The notes under the pieces are model-generated. The model saw only the letters and a program-made list of their open reading frames with translations, was not told where the DNA came from and made no database searches. Of a DNA stretch of 64,000 nucleotides, positions 33,482 through 43,370 are shown piece by piece (the first letter of the stretch is position 1; each line of letters opens with the position of its first letter). The stretch is taken from the NCBI GenBank assembly GCA_963921795.1, contig OY997640.1, positions 9,474,737 through 9,538,736 on the forward strand. The letters are read 5' to 3'. This stretch comes from Nannobrachium achirus. Its lineage: Eukaryota > Chordata > Actinopteri > Myctophiformes > Myctophidae. The position numbers were made by a program, and so were the translations under genes.

Positions 33482-34012
33482 TGGGTGGCAGAAGTGGCAC
33501 CGGAGGTTCGGTGAATAACATTGCGTCTATGAGCTTCGGCTGGGACAGCTCATGAACAAAAAATTATTCTGAACGATAGAGACCTTTATAAAACACTCAG
33601 CTCAGGAATATAAAAGAAAACATGTCACACATTGTTTTGTGCTGTGTTGCTTTTCGGTGAGTACACTGTATAACATTATAGAGGCATCTAAAGAGCACAA
33701 TTTACGTTTCTGAACTAGATAGTATCGCGAGACTCTCCACCATTCCCTGTCTGGAATCCAAATCTCGCGATAGCTCTGAGACAGAAACAGACGCCGCCGC
33801 TGTTTAGCTGCCTCAATAACATTATGTACCGTGCACATCGAAAAGCATGTGATTGTAAAAATACCTGTGATATGTCTTCTTTTATATTCCTAGAGCGATT
33901 ACACAACAAAGGTCTCAATCGTTCAGAATTATTTTTTGTTCATGAGCTGTCCCAGCCGAAGCTCGAGACGCCAATGTTATTCATCGAGCTTCCGTTGCAA
34001 GTTCCGCCCACA
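33482..34012. repeat. 530-bp imperfect palindrome with CGCG motifs at its centre
   Basis: Left arm landmarks (GGTGAATAACATTG, GAGCTTCGGCTGGGACAGCT, GGAATATAAAAGAA, CTATCGCGAGA-type core) recur inverted in the right arm, closing on a loop near 33750. ATCGCGAGA at 33726-33734 and TCTCGCGAT at 33764-33772 face each other; TCTCGCGAGA is a vertebrate core-promoter motif bound by BANP/Kaiso-type factors. The arms differ by point changes and small gaps, so it is old. Confidence 0.75.
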
Positions 34013-34266
34013 GACATAGAAAGGTAGACGCCTCTTCCGGCTGGGGGGTGCTGGTCCAAGACTCCTGGCAAAAAAAATAAAAAGAATTACGGAATTCTTC
34101 CCTGTGCGTCACAGAAGCGGAAATTCGGTCGGCCAATCAGAGGCAGATGGGGCAGGTTTTCTCATACGCAACGCTGAGCCGCGCAACATCAGGAACTGGA
34201 TGAAAACAAAACTGGAGATGTCACCAAACACTCAGAGATTTGTGAAATAAGTTCCCAGAGAGAAAC
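34013..34266 (+). promoter_or_regulatory. Possible promoter upstream of the THAP-like exon
   Basis: GC-richer stretch with GGCCAATCAG (CCAAT box) at 34131-34140 and no TATA box. It is placed just upstream of an ATG with THAP-like coding. Inference from position and composition only. Confidence 0.25.
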
Positions 34267-34342
34267 ATGGTCGTTTCATGTACAGCTCCGGGTTGTACAG
34301 ATGCACATTGGAAAATAGAACGCTGGGAATCACTTTCCACAG
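34267..34342 (+). CDS. Possible first coding exon of a THAP-domain protein
   Basis: ATG at 34267 opens MVVSCTAPGCTDAHWKIERW and the frame runs to TCC ACA G, followed by the excellent donor GTAAGTA at 34343. MVxxCxAxGC at the extreme N-terminus is how THAP C2CH zinc fingers begin; they are DNA-binding domains found in transcription factors and in P-element/ISL2EU-type transposases. The residues after the second cysteine do not fit the family well and no second exon with the His/Phe-Pro part was found nearby. A LINE tail follows at 34428. It could be a real gene start, an isolated pseudo-exon, or chance. Confidence 0.3.
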
Positions 34343-35490
34343 GTAAGTAACATGATTCATTAATCTGTCTAATGAATGTAGACAGGAATGTGACCAAATC
34401 CTGGATCCAACTCCATGTCTGGTATTGACACTTGCTTTGGCCATATAAACGTGCCAATAAAGCTCCTTTGAATTGAATGGGAAAAGTCCCGGAAAAGACG
34501 CGCTGTGATTGGCCAGCAGTTTTTTTGAGTGACAGTCTGTCTTCCACACTCCGCCATTTCTGCCAGGACTCCTTGACCAGGCGCGCCAATGAACTGCAGC
34601 GGCGGGGGAGGTATCTAGCTTTTTATATCTGTGGTTCCGCCACCCAAACTAGGAAAAAAAAGAAGGAATCTGCATAAGGGGCGTGCACAAAATGTGCGGG
34701 GGTATGGCACATGTGCAGTACAATCTGGCCAGCACCTACACGGCTCAGATGGCGGCGTGTGACCATTAAATGGTAGTGTTTGTTTTGTCCTACTTTAAGT
34801 GCCTGCTGGGGACTTGCTCTTTGCTCAAATTAAATGTTCTTCTGCCACAAAATAAGTAGGCTTATTTGGTGCCCTAATAGGCACAACTATGTGTTGCATA
34901 TCCTGAATGAATATTAGCTATTATCTATAAGTTATAGAAATCCATCGGATTCTTCTCATCTACTGCTGTTTTACTGATATTTTGTGTAAGTGCTTATGAA
35001 TAAATTAAATTGTGCGGTCTGTTGAATTTTTTTGCACCATACATTAGTCTGACTACAAGTACGGCACACAGTACAAGTTCTAAGACATATAGACTACTTC
35101 AAAGTACAGTATTATATAATAGCATCCCTCTGAAGACCAATTATTTCCCACAATTGACACAATTGTCAACTAAAAGGATAAACACCTCCAAAGAGCCTTG
35201 GGCTTGTTTCAATTGGGGTCCTTTAAAAAAAATAAAACCCAGCACTATGCAGAAAATAAAAGAAAACCTGCAGCTGTTTAGGTGATGAGTTGAGAGAGAA
35301 CAAAACAAACACACACCTCGCTCTACTGAGAACGGATCATGATCTTTTTTATCTAGCTCCTCTGCTGGAACACTCCACCATGGCAGCTCCAGTTACACTG
35401 CGCATGTGCCATACCCCCGCACATTTTGTGCACGCCCCTTATGCTCTATCCTTCTCTTATTAGTCCTAGCACCCAAAGTGTCATGGCGCA
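34343..35490. other. Intergenic, LINE tail and inverted repeat
   Basis: 34428-34479 is a LINE 3' tail (GACACTTGCTTTGG, CCAATAAAG). A long inverted repeat pairs 34672-34717 with 35396-35443 (GGGGCGTGCACAAAATGTGC and complement). 34720-35390 is otherwise unique. No gene recognised. Confidence 0.5.
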
Positions 35491-35580
35491 TAGTCTCGCG
35501 TGGCCAGACTGTTGCCTCCGCGATTAGGTCAAATGCTCCATTCAGAGATTGTGGAATAGTTGTCTGGCTACGCGAGACTA
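35491..35580. mobile_element. 90-bp MITE with 9-bp target duplication (MULE-like)
   Basis: TAGTCTCGCGTGGCCAGAC at the left is mirrored by GTCTGGCTACGCGAGACTA at the right. CATGGCGCA flanks both sides (35482-35490, 35581-35589). A 9-bp duplication fits Mutator-like transposases, though an 8-bp hAT duplication plus one chance base cannot be excluded. Confidence 0.8.
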
Positions 35581-35589
35581 CATGGCGCA

Positions 35590-35988
35590 TGGACCGTGGT
35601 GTGCCAACTTCCGGGTGGTTTCCTCTCCTTCTTTGATACTTCTTGACTTCACACTTACGCCCTGCAGCGTGACCCTATGGTGTAACCAGAGTCGTCTAAT
35701 CAGAGAGTCCTGCCACTGCGGGGTCAGAAACAGCGCTGGTCACGTGGTTCATTGTCACTTTGACTTCAATGCATTTTGTAAACTTCCGGTTCGCCGTTTG
35801 TCACTATACGCCAATAGATGTGTGCGTAGAAGACCTGGCCCCATGAAGTGAACGGGAGTGACGCAACTCTCCGTAGGTAGAAGGCTCTGGGTGTAACCTG
35901 TTGTGTACGTGCAACACACTAACCCTTCCGGTGCGTTCACCAGTCCGGTCTCTTAAAGAGACATACACACACACTTGTAGCTGCAATA
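35590..35988. other. Unique sequence, no gene
   Basis: Short overlapping frames only, without motifs. Confidence 0.35.
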
Positions 35989-36478
35989 TATTGATTGATT
36001 GATTGATTGAAGACTAGAAGTTTGCATAGGAAAAGGTACAGTTTCATGACGGTACAGTTCACTGGTACAAGGTCTACTAAAAGGAGATCCATGAAAAGAC
36101 TAAGATTATTTCCACTGGAAACCATTGAAGTATCTCATATAACATTGAATGACAGACAAATAGAACACAGTAGCCTACTATGCAGTAGATATGTAAAGAA
36201 AAACAAAAAAGAAGACAGTAAGTCTAAAACAAGCAGTATATACAAAGAAGGGGCAGGGGAGGGTAGGGTTGGGCTAGGTTCATTTTTTACGAGTTGCGAA
36301 CGGCTGCTGCCTGTAAGTAGTTTTTCAGGGCAATTTTAAAGGATGCTAGTGATCCACACTCCTTTATGACCTTCGGTAAGGCTTTCCACATTTTGGTGGT
36401 ATAGCAGAAAAAAGAGTTTGACCCTTTGTTGGTTTTGACTCTGGGTTGAAAGTGATCTGTGGCACTGCCTCTGGTCCT
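35989..36478 (-). mobile_element. LINE 3' fragment, same family, copy 3
   Basis: Read on the minus strand it runs from GCAGTGCCACAGATCAC through SFFCYTTKMWKALPKVIKECGSLASFKIALKNYLQAAAVRN to the tail. The tail appears on the plus strand as (GATT)n at 35992-36010. 5'-truncated. Confidence 0.9.
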
Positions 36479-37099
36479 GCCACACATGACATCTCACATG
36501 ACATCACATAGACATCTCCCCACCTTTGAGTCGGAGAAGGAATTTGGCGTAGCCTATACTGCTGAATACAAAATCAGTGCAAAACATGGACTCTTAGGAT
36601 TAGCAGTGCAATAGAAACCCTCTGTAAATTCAATCATCAAAGAACAATAAGAAATAGAAACTGTTAATCTAAGTGCTGTGACAAATAAACATTCCTCCCC
36701 CCTCTTTTTTTTTTTTTTTTTTTAAGATAGACAGAGAAAGGCACAGCAGAACAAACAATGACACAATGTTATGGGGTGGACTACCCAGTCACCTCTATAG
36801 ACAAATTTCCTGTTTGTAAACAAGAAAGGAACGGGGGTTCAAGTTAAGACTATGATAAAAAAATTGGTCTTCACGGCTTTAATCAAAGTAGATTAAATAT
36901 GCATTGTTTGTAATAACTTGTTCACTGATTTAAAATGGTGTTTCAGAGTTGGATTAGTCTTTCATTTAATGTGCCTATAATTAAAATGCTACAAGGTTTA
37001 AACTAAGGGGCTCTTGACTGTGTGGCATATCTTCAGAATATACGGTAGGCTACAAGTCTCACAAAGGAGCAATTATGCGTCGACATTCCAGCCAGGGTA
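36479..37099. other. Unique sequence with a T-run
   Basis: Poly-T at 36706-36723; nothing else recognised. Confidence 0.4.
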
Positions 37100-37150
37100 A
37101 TTGTGGGCTCGCCTGTAAGGCGAGCACACTTTAGATATTGTCATTATTTA
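37100..37150 (+). mobile_element. Isolated 5' end of a B-type rolling-circle element
   Basis: TTGTGGGCTCGCC, a short loop and GGCGAGCACAC form the same hairpin as the tandem ends at 49208-49304, followed by TTTAGATATTGTCATTA. No matching 3' end was seen directly downstream. Confidence 0.55.
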
Positions 37151-37159
37151 TCTATCAGT

Positions 37160-37799
37160 TCTCCTCAAAACTTCGGAGTTCGAATTAGTGGCAGCTAGGC
37201 CTTATAGTGGCAGGCACAGTGCTAGATACAATTGCACCGATGTGACACAAACCCACACAACCAAAAGGGAAGAGAGGAAGGAGGGTTCCCCCTCCCCTCT
37301 GACCCATTATTCAGCCCAACCCAGTAACTTTGTAGGTTGGGATTAGGAGTGACTGTACAGCGCAACATGCACCCAGACGAGGCAACGGACGAACGAGCGA
37401 ACGAACAAACCTAATTATAGGCTTTAACATAGAGAAAGGTTTTTAATCTACTCTTAAAAACACAAAGTGTGTCTGCCGTGCGGACAGAGACGGGGAGGAG
37501 GTTCCACAACTGAGGTGCCTGATACTTAAATGCTCTGGCTCCTGTTCTGGCCTTGGGTATTTTTTTAGGAACGACAAGCATGTTTTCATATTGCGGACGC
37601 ACTGGTCTAGCAGTACTGCGAGGCTCAATGAGCTCTTCGAGGTACTGCGGTGCCAGACCGTGATATGCTTTGTATGTGAGGAGGAGAATTTTAAATTCAA
37701 TTCTGTATTTAACCGGGAGCCAGTGTAAAGATGCCAGAGAAGGAGTGATATGATCACTTCTTCTGGCTCCTGTCAATACACGGGCGGCAGCATTCTGAA
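37160..37799 (-). mobile_element. L2-type LINE, piece 3: C-terminal end
   Basis: On the minus strand the frame reads VQNAAARVLTGARRSDHITPSLASLHWLPVKYRIEFKILLLTYKAYHGLAPQYLEELI and ends at 37411; the rest is 3' untranslated. The first codon continues SLNSLQL of the piece at 49305-49624 without loss or gain. The two are therefore halves of one copy separated by the array between them. Confidence 0.85.
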
Positions 37800-38770
37800 C
37801 TAGAAAATATTGTTCCTTCGAAACAATTGTGGGCTCGCTTCAAGCCAGAAAACAATGGCTATAAAAGTACAAAATGTCAAGATTGCAGGCATTGCTCTCT
37901 TTGACGGTCCATTTTGTTCCAAAAATGTGTTGTGCAAAAGTTGACCCGCTGTTGGCGCTATAACAGGCCAATGTAAGAAGGGTGGTATCTGTTCCTTGAC
38001 CTATTGGGAATGTGCTTGCAAGATCTCACGCACATTGCAGGCTGTGTTCATGATTTGAGGTGTTTTTGGCTTTGGCCACTTTATCGCTGCTTGCTGCTAT
38101 GTTTATTATTCTTATTATTATTATTTTTGTGTGTGCACATCATAGGCATATTAGATAAAGGTCCTTAGATTGTGTGTAGAATGTTTCATGCAAATTGCTA
38201 AAAAAAATCCTAACGGGTTTAAGCGTTTCACAAACTGCTCAAAATGATATAACACCCCCCTTTGGCCAATTGGGGTAAGATTGATTTGGTGATATTTGGA
38301 ATAACACTCTACATCTTTTCCAAATGCCATGAATATGTTACTTTGCATGTATGATTTAGAGGCAGAAGAATAATTTGCATAAAACTGCAATATTCATTGA
38401 ATTTATTAAAAAAGCATGTTTCAATTTAAAAAAAAATCCGATCTGACAGATCTTTAGATATTGGTCCAAAGTTCACGTAAAAAAAGTTTTGTGCACGTGA
38501 CGCGAACATTCCAGAATAAAAGTGAGTTTAAGTGTTTTACAAACTGCTCAAAATGGCGGAAAATCTAAGGGCGGAGCTTACTTAACAAAGACACAGATGT
38601 CTTCCGCTCGAGTCAAAGCACGCGTGTAAGCAAGTTGCATGACTTCAAATGAAACGAGTCATGACTTATGCCCGTTTGAAGTTTGAATTTTCAAACGCTT
38701 CGTATAGCGCCCCCCTTTGGCCGATTGGAATAAGATTGGTTTCAGTGATATTTTGACTAACCCTCTACAT

Positions 38771-39893
38771 CAGGGGTCCTCAATAGGCGGACCGCGGTCC
38801 ATGTCCGGACCCAGGCGCACCTCCGTCCGGACCGCGGCACATTTCTGAGAAATCTCCGCACAGTTGTATCTGACGATCGGACTGACTGTGTGTGATTTGT
38901 GTTTGTGTGTGCGTGGGTGTGTATGTGCTCATTCGCTCAAACACATACACAGGCTCACAAGACACACCCCTACGCCAATTTGCAAGCCCACAAAGCGTAG
39001 CGGGTGCAACGTGCTGTGGGCTTGTAGATCAAAGGTTTTCCTTCCCTCCGAAGCAGCGCTCTCCATGCTGCTCCCCCCTCCCCTCCCCTCTCCACACACT
39101 CATGCCGCTCGCTGCCTGAAAAAGTTGCTAAAACCTCTTGGAAACCATTGCTCCCACTGGATTAATAACTTAGAGATCTTCTACCTTTGGCTGTTCAATT
39201 GGAGAGGACAACAGCAACACATTAATATCCACGATGTAAGGCTCCAACTGCTTGCATTAGACGAGAAATGGTCGCGAAACTCGCGATGCGTGATCATGCG
39301 TCTTTAACAATGTGATGTGTCGTCGCATATTATTGCCAGCTATCCTAGGCTGTGTTAGGTTAATAACTATGACTCGTTGACCCTGATTTGACTGGCCATT
39401 TGACATAGGCAACCAGCACAGTCTGGCTTGTGCAGTACGTGTGTCAACTGAATGTCAAGTAATCCTCTCCCCCTCACACTAAGTTTCACTTTATTTTCCA
39501 TTCTGAACGACAAGCCTTAGATTGCATTCATGCTCTTTAGTTTCCAATAATTAAACTATAAGCCAGTGTTTTATTGCTACACAATAAATGTAAATAATGT
39601 AGCCTACTCTACATGCATAAATAATTATCCATTCATCCATCCATCCATCTTCAACCGCTTATCCAGCATCGGGTAGCAGGGGTAACAGTTCCAACTGAGA
39701 TTTCCAAAGTTCCAAATAATAATAATAATAATTAAAATAAACAATTCTAATGATTATAAAATAAACATACATACATACAGTACATACTGTATAAATGTAT
39801 CCGCCTTATTTCGCCTTCGCCTTTTTTTTCGGACCCGGACCTGTTTCAAAAAAAGATTTCTGGACCTTCAAGATTTGTATTTGAGGACCCCTG
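38771..39893. mobile_element. hAT element with perfect ends and target duplication
   Basis: CAGGGGTCCTCAA at the left is matched by TTGAGGACCCCTG at the right, with CTCTACAT duplicated at 38763-38770 and 39894-39901. It carries a short hairpin-family member (38981-39030), a CATC repeat at 39633-39650 and no transposase. It post-dates unit B1. Confidence 0.93.
38981..39030. repeat. Short hairpin family member
   Basis: TGCAAGCCCACAAAGCG and its near complement CTGTGGGCTTGTAGATCA, inside the hAT element. Confidence 0.65.
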
Positions 39894-40447
39894 CTCTACA
39901 TCTTTGCCAAATGCCATGAACGTGTAACTTTGCATGTAAGATTTAGAGGCAGAAGAATCATTTGCATAAAACCGCAATATCTATTGAATTATTAAACAAA
40001 TATATTTCACTTTAAAAGAAATCCGACCAGACAGTTTGACCGTATTGGTCCAAAGTTCATGTGAAAAAAGTTTTGTGCGCGTCACGCAAAAATCCCAGGA
40101 GGAGATAGATTTTTACTGTTTTTCATATAATTCCAAATTTTGGGGGATCTAAAGGTCAGAGGTCAAAAGTCAGAGCGTAAAAGTTGTTCGGCATGAGGAG
40201 ACGCATACGTGTATACAGGTTTCATGGCTGTACGTATAACAGAGCATGAGCTCTACCTGTTCAAAGTTCGCACTGTCGAAGGCTTCCTACAGCGCCACCA
40301 TTTGGCCGATTGCTTTATAAAATAATAGCACACTTCGCCACTGTAAGCTGAACACATTGATGTTTTTATTTTCATTTTCTGCCTGAGTATGTAGGAGTAG
40401 AAAGGAACCAAAGTTCCCGTCTACTGACTGCCTGCCTGATAGATAAA

Positions 40448-41968
40448 CTAGAAAAATATTGTTCCTTCGAAACAATTGTGGGCTCGCTTCAAGCCAGAAA
40501 ACAATGGCTATAAAAGCACAAAATGTCAAGATCGCAGGCAGTGCTCTCTTTGACGTTACTGACGTCAAAGATTGGTCCATTTTGTTCCAAAAATGTGTTG
40601 TGCAAAAGTTGACCCGCTGGTGGCGCTATAACAGGCCAATGTGAGAAGGTTGGTATCTGTTCCTTGACCTATTGGGAATGTGCTTGCAAGATTTCACACA
40701 CATCCCAGGCTGTGTTCCTGATTTGAGGTGTTTTCGGCTTTGGCCACTTTATCGCTGCTTGCAGCTATATTCATTATTATTTTTATTGTTTTTGTGTGTG
40801 TGCACTTCATAGGCATATTAGATAAAGGTCCTTAGATTGTGTGTAGAATGTTTCATGCAAATTGCAAAAAAAAATCCTAACGGGTTTAAGCGTTTCACAA
40901 ACTGCTCAAAATGATATAGCGCCCCCCTTTGGCCAATTGGGGTAAGATTGGTTTTAGTGATATTTGGACTAACACTCTACATCTTTGCCAAATGCCATGA
41001 ACATGTTACTTTGCATGTATGATTTAGAGGCAGAAGAATAATTTGCATAAAACTGCAATATTCATTGAATTTATTTAAAAAAGCATGTTTCAATTTTAAA
41101 GAAATCCGATCTGACAGATCTTTAGATATCGGTCCAAAGTTCACGTAAAAAAGAGTTTTGTGCACGTGGAGCGAAGATTCCAGAATAAAGGCGGGTTTAC
41201 GTGTTTTACAAACTGCTCAAAATGGCGGAAAATCGAAGGGCGGAGCTTACTTAACAACGACACAGATGTCTTCCGCTCAAGTCAAAGCACGCGTGTAACA
41301 AGTTGCATGTCTTCAAACGAAACCAGTCATGACTTATGCCCGTTTGAAGTTTGAATTTTCAAACGCTTCGTATAGCGCCCCCCTTTGGCCGATTGGAATA
41401 AAATTGGTTTCAGTGATACTTTGACTAACCCTCCACATCTTTGCCAAATGCCATGAACTTTGCATGTATGATTTAGAGGCCGAAGAATAATTTGCATAAA
41501 ACCGCAATATTGATTGAATTATTAAAAAATTATATTTCACTTTAAAAGAAATCCGACCAGACAGTTTGACCGTATTGGTCCAAAGTTCATGTGAAAAAAG
41601 TTTCGTGCGCGTAACGAAAAAAACCCAGGAGGAGATAGATTTTTACTGTTTTTCATATTATTCCGAATTGTGGGAGACCTTAAGGTCAGAGGTCAAAAGT
41701 TAGAGGGTAAAAGTTGTTCGGCATGAGGAGACGCATAAGTGTATACAGGTTTCATGGCTGTATAACACAGCATGAGCTATACCTGTTCAAAGATTGCACT
41801 TTCGAAGGCTTCCTACAGCGCCACCATTTGGCGGATTGCTGTATAAAATAATAGCACACTTCGCCACTGTAAGCTGAACACATTGATGTTTTTATTTTCA
41901 TTTTCTCACTAAGTATGTAGGAGTAGAAAGGTGCCAAAGTATTGAGGAGAACTTACTAGATAAATAAA
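40448..41968 (-). mobile_element. B-type unit 2
   Basis: Uninterrupted 1.5-kb unit, head to tail with unit 1, with the same 3' hairpin and CTAG end (40448-40480) and the same internal GCTGCTTGCAGC border at about 40756. It matches B1 and the copy at 51741-53131 throughout with point differences. Confidence 0.65.
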
Positions 41969-42946
41969 CTAGAAAATGTGCAATTTGGGAAATTGCGAGT
42001 GTGGTTGCTCGCCCCGCCCCCCTCCCACGAGTTTTGCAAGACGATTATGTTGTCACGTCGCTCCCGAGATCGTTTGTGTTTCGTTTTGAGAGGGTTGTTC
42101 CCCCTGAAAAACGTGTTTTGGCCTGAAACGGTTACGTTTTGTGCGTTTGTGGCGCCCCCTAAGGGTCGAAGTGGAAATGCTTTTGGGGATTTGTTGAATA
42201 TCCCACCCGCAACTTGTGGTTAAAATTTGGTGTTGACTGGATGTTTCGTTTATGATTTATGGCTATTTTTGGCAAGACGGGCCCCTCTCGCTAACTTTGG
42301 AAGCGTGTTCCGGACGAACGGTATGGACTATCGAAATATCGCTTGAATATGTTTATCGTGTCGGTTCAGAGATCTTGTGTACCGATTTTTGTGACATTTG
42401 GAGAAAATATGTGGGAAAAGGAGCAAAAAGTGTGTTTTGAAGAAAATTCAAAATGGCGGAAAATCTATCCTGACGCAAATGGGCGGGGCCTATATGGGGA
42501 GATGCGTCATGACCCAAGGAATCCAGGGAAAAAGGAATTTTAATTTTCCGACCTAAGGTTCAAGAGTTACAGGCCGAAACGTAAAGTGGGCTGTTATAGC
42601 GCCACCATGAGGCTGACTGACAATATTATTTTTTATTTATTCCTTGAACTGATTATGCATCTCCTCTCCAAGTTTTGAAACTGTAGCCTCTATGGTTTGC
42701 GAGAAAAAAATAATTGAATGTGAGTTTTTGCTATTCCCATTATAAGTCAATGGGGGAAATTAATTCACTAATAAATTAATATCAATTAAACGATACAACC
42801 TTTCTCTTAGCAAAATAATAGCACACGATTCCCGATGAAGCCGGTCGATTTGACATATGGCGCGAGTGTGTGGTGCAAAAACTGTGGGAGGAGTAACGCG
42901 CCAAACTTTTGGTTATACCCAAAGAATAAATAAAGTTTCCCTAGAA
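41969..42946 (-). mobile_element. A-type unit 1
   Basis: The end (minus orientation) is CACTCGCAATTTCCCAAATTGCACATTTTCTAG: a GCAATTT/AAATTGC stem, then CTAG. The body has blocks GGCGCCCCCTAAGGGTCGAAG, CGGACGAACGGTATGGACTA and CCGATTTTTGTGACATTTGG shared with A2, A3, A4 and 55010-55530. Its far end lacks the TTGCCC hairpin of A2 and A3. Confidence 0.6.
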
Positions 42947-43029
42947 CTAGAAAAGCAGTTCCTGCAGAAACTGCGTGGGCTCGCTCGAAACTGTTATGAA
43001 GTAATAGTAGAAAATGCATTTAAGCACAA
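42947..43029 (-). mobile_element. G-type terminal stub
   Basis: Begins CTAGAAAAGCAG (plus strand), with a third stem sequence (GCAGTT ... AACTGC) followed by GTGGGCTCGCTCG. It has the same architecture as A and B ends but another hairpin sequence. It then runs into A-rich low complexity. Confidence 0.5.
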
Positions 43030-43370
43030 GGGTGTAAAAAAAATTTTTTTGAAAAAAAAAAATTTTTTTTGAAAAAAGTTTTTTGAAAAAAAAAAAGATT
43101 TTTGAAAAAAAAAAGATTTTTGAAAAAAAGAATTTTTTAAAAAAAATCTTTGAAAAAAAAAGTTTTTTAAAAAAAAAAAGTTTTTTAAAAAACAAAGTTT
43201 TTTTTAAAAAAATAGTTTTTTTAAAAAAAAAGTTTTTTGAAAAAAAAAGTTTTTGAAAAAAAAAGTTTTTGAAAAAAAAGAATTTTGAAAAAAAGTGAAA
43301 AAAAAATGTGAAAAAAAAAAAAAATGAAAAAAAAAGTTTTTTGAAAAAAAAAAGTTTTTTGAAAATTGAA
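43030..43370. repeat. Low-complexity A-rich/T-block tract
   Basis: Alternating runs of A and T with single G or C (GAAAAAAAGTTTTTT-like), about 340 bp, directly before the satellite. Frames of Lys/Phe across it are meaningless. Confidence 0.9.

Larger units (their letters stand above)
37800..40447 (-). mobile_element. B-type unit 1, interrupted by a hAT element
   Basis: In the minus orientation the 3' end is AGCGAGCCCACAATTGTTTCGAAGGAACAATATTTTCTAG: an inverted repeat of the TTGTGGGCTCGC 5' end, a hairpin (ATTGTT/AACAAT), then CTAG. The body contains GCGCCACC-type blocks. It also has an internal GCTGCTTGCAGC border at about 38082-38093, suggesting that the unit is itself composite. The hAT element occupies 38771-39893. 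Confidence 0.6.

Noticed and set aside
33157-33555. 132-codon plus-strand frame
   Set aside because: Crosses an ACGC repeat and the arm of the palindrome; no domain and no splice support.
35940-36010. (GATT)n as an independent microsatellite
   Set aside because: It is the tail of the minus-strand LINE fragment that begins there.
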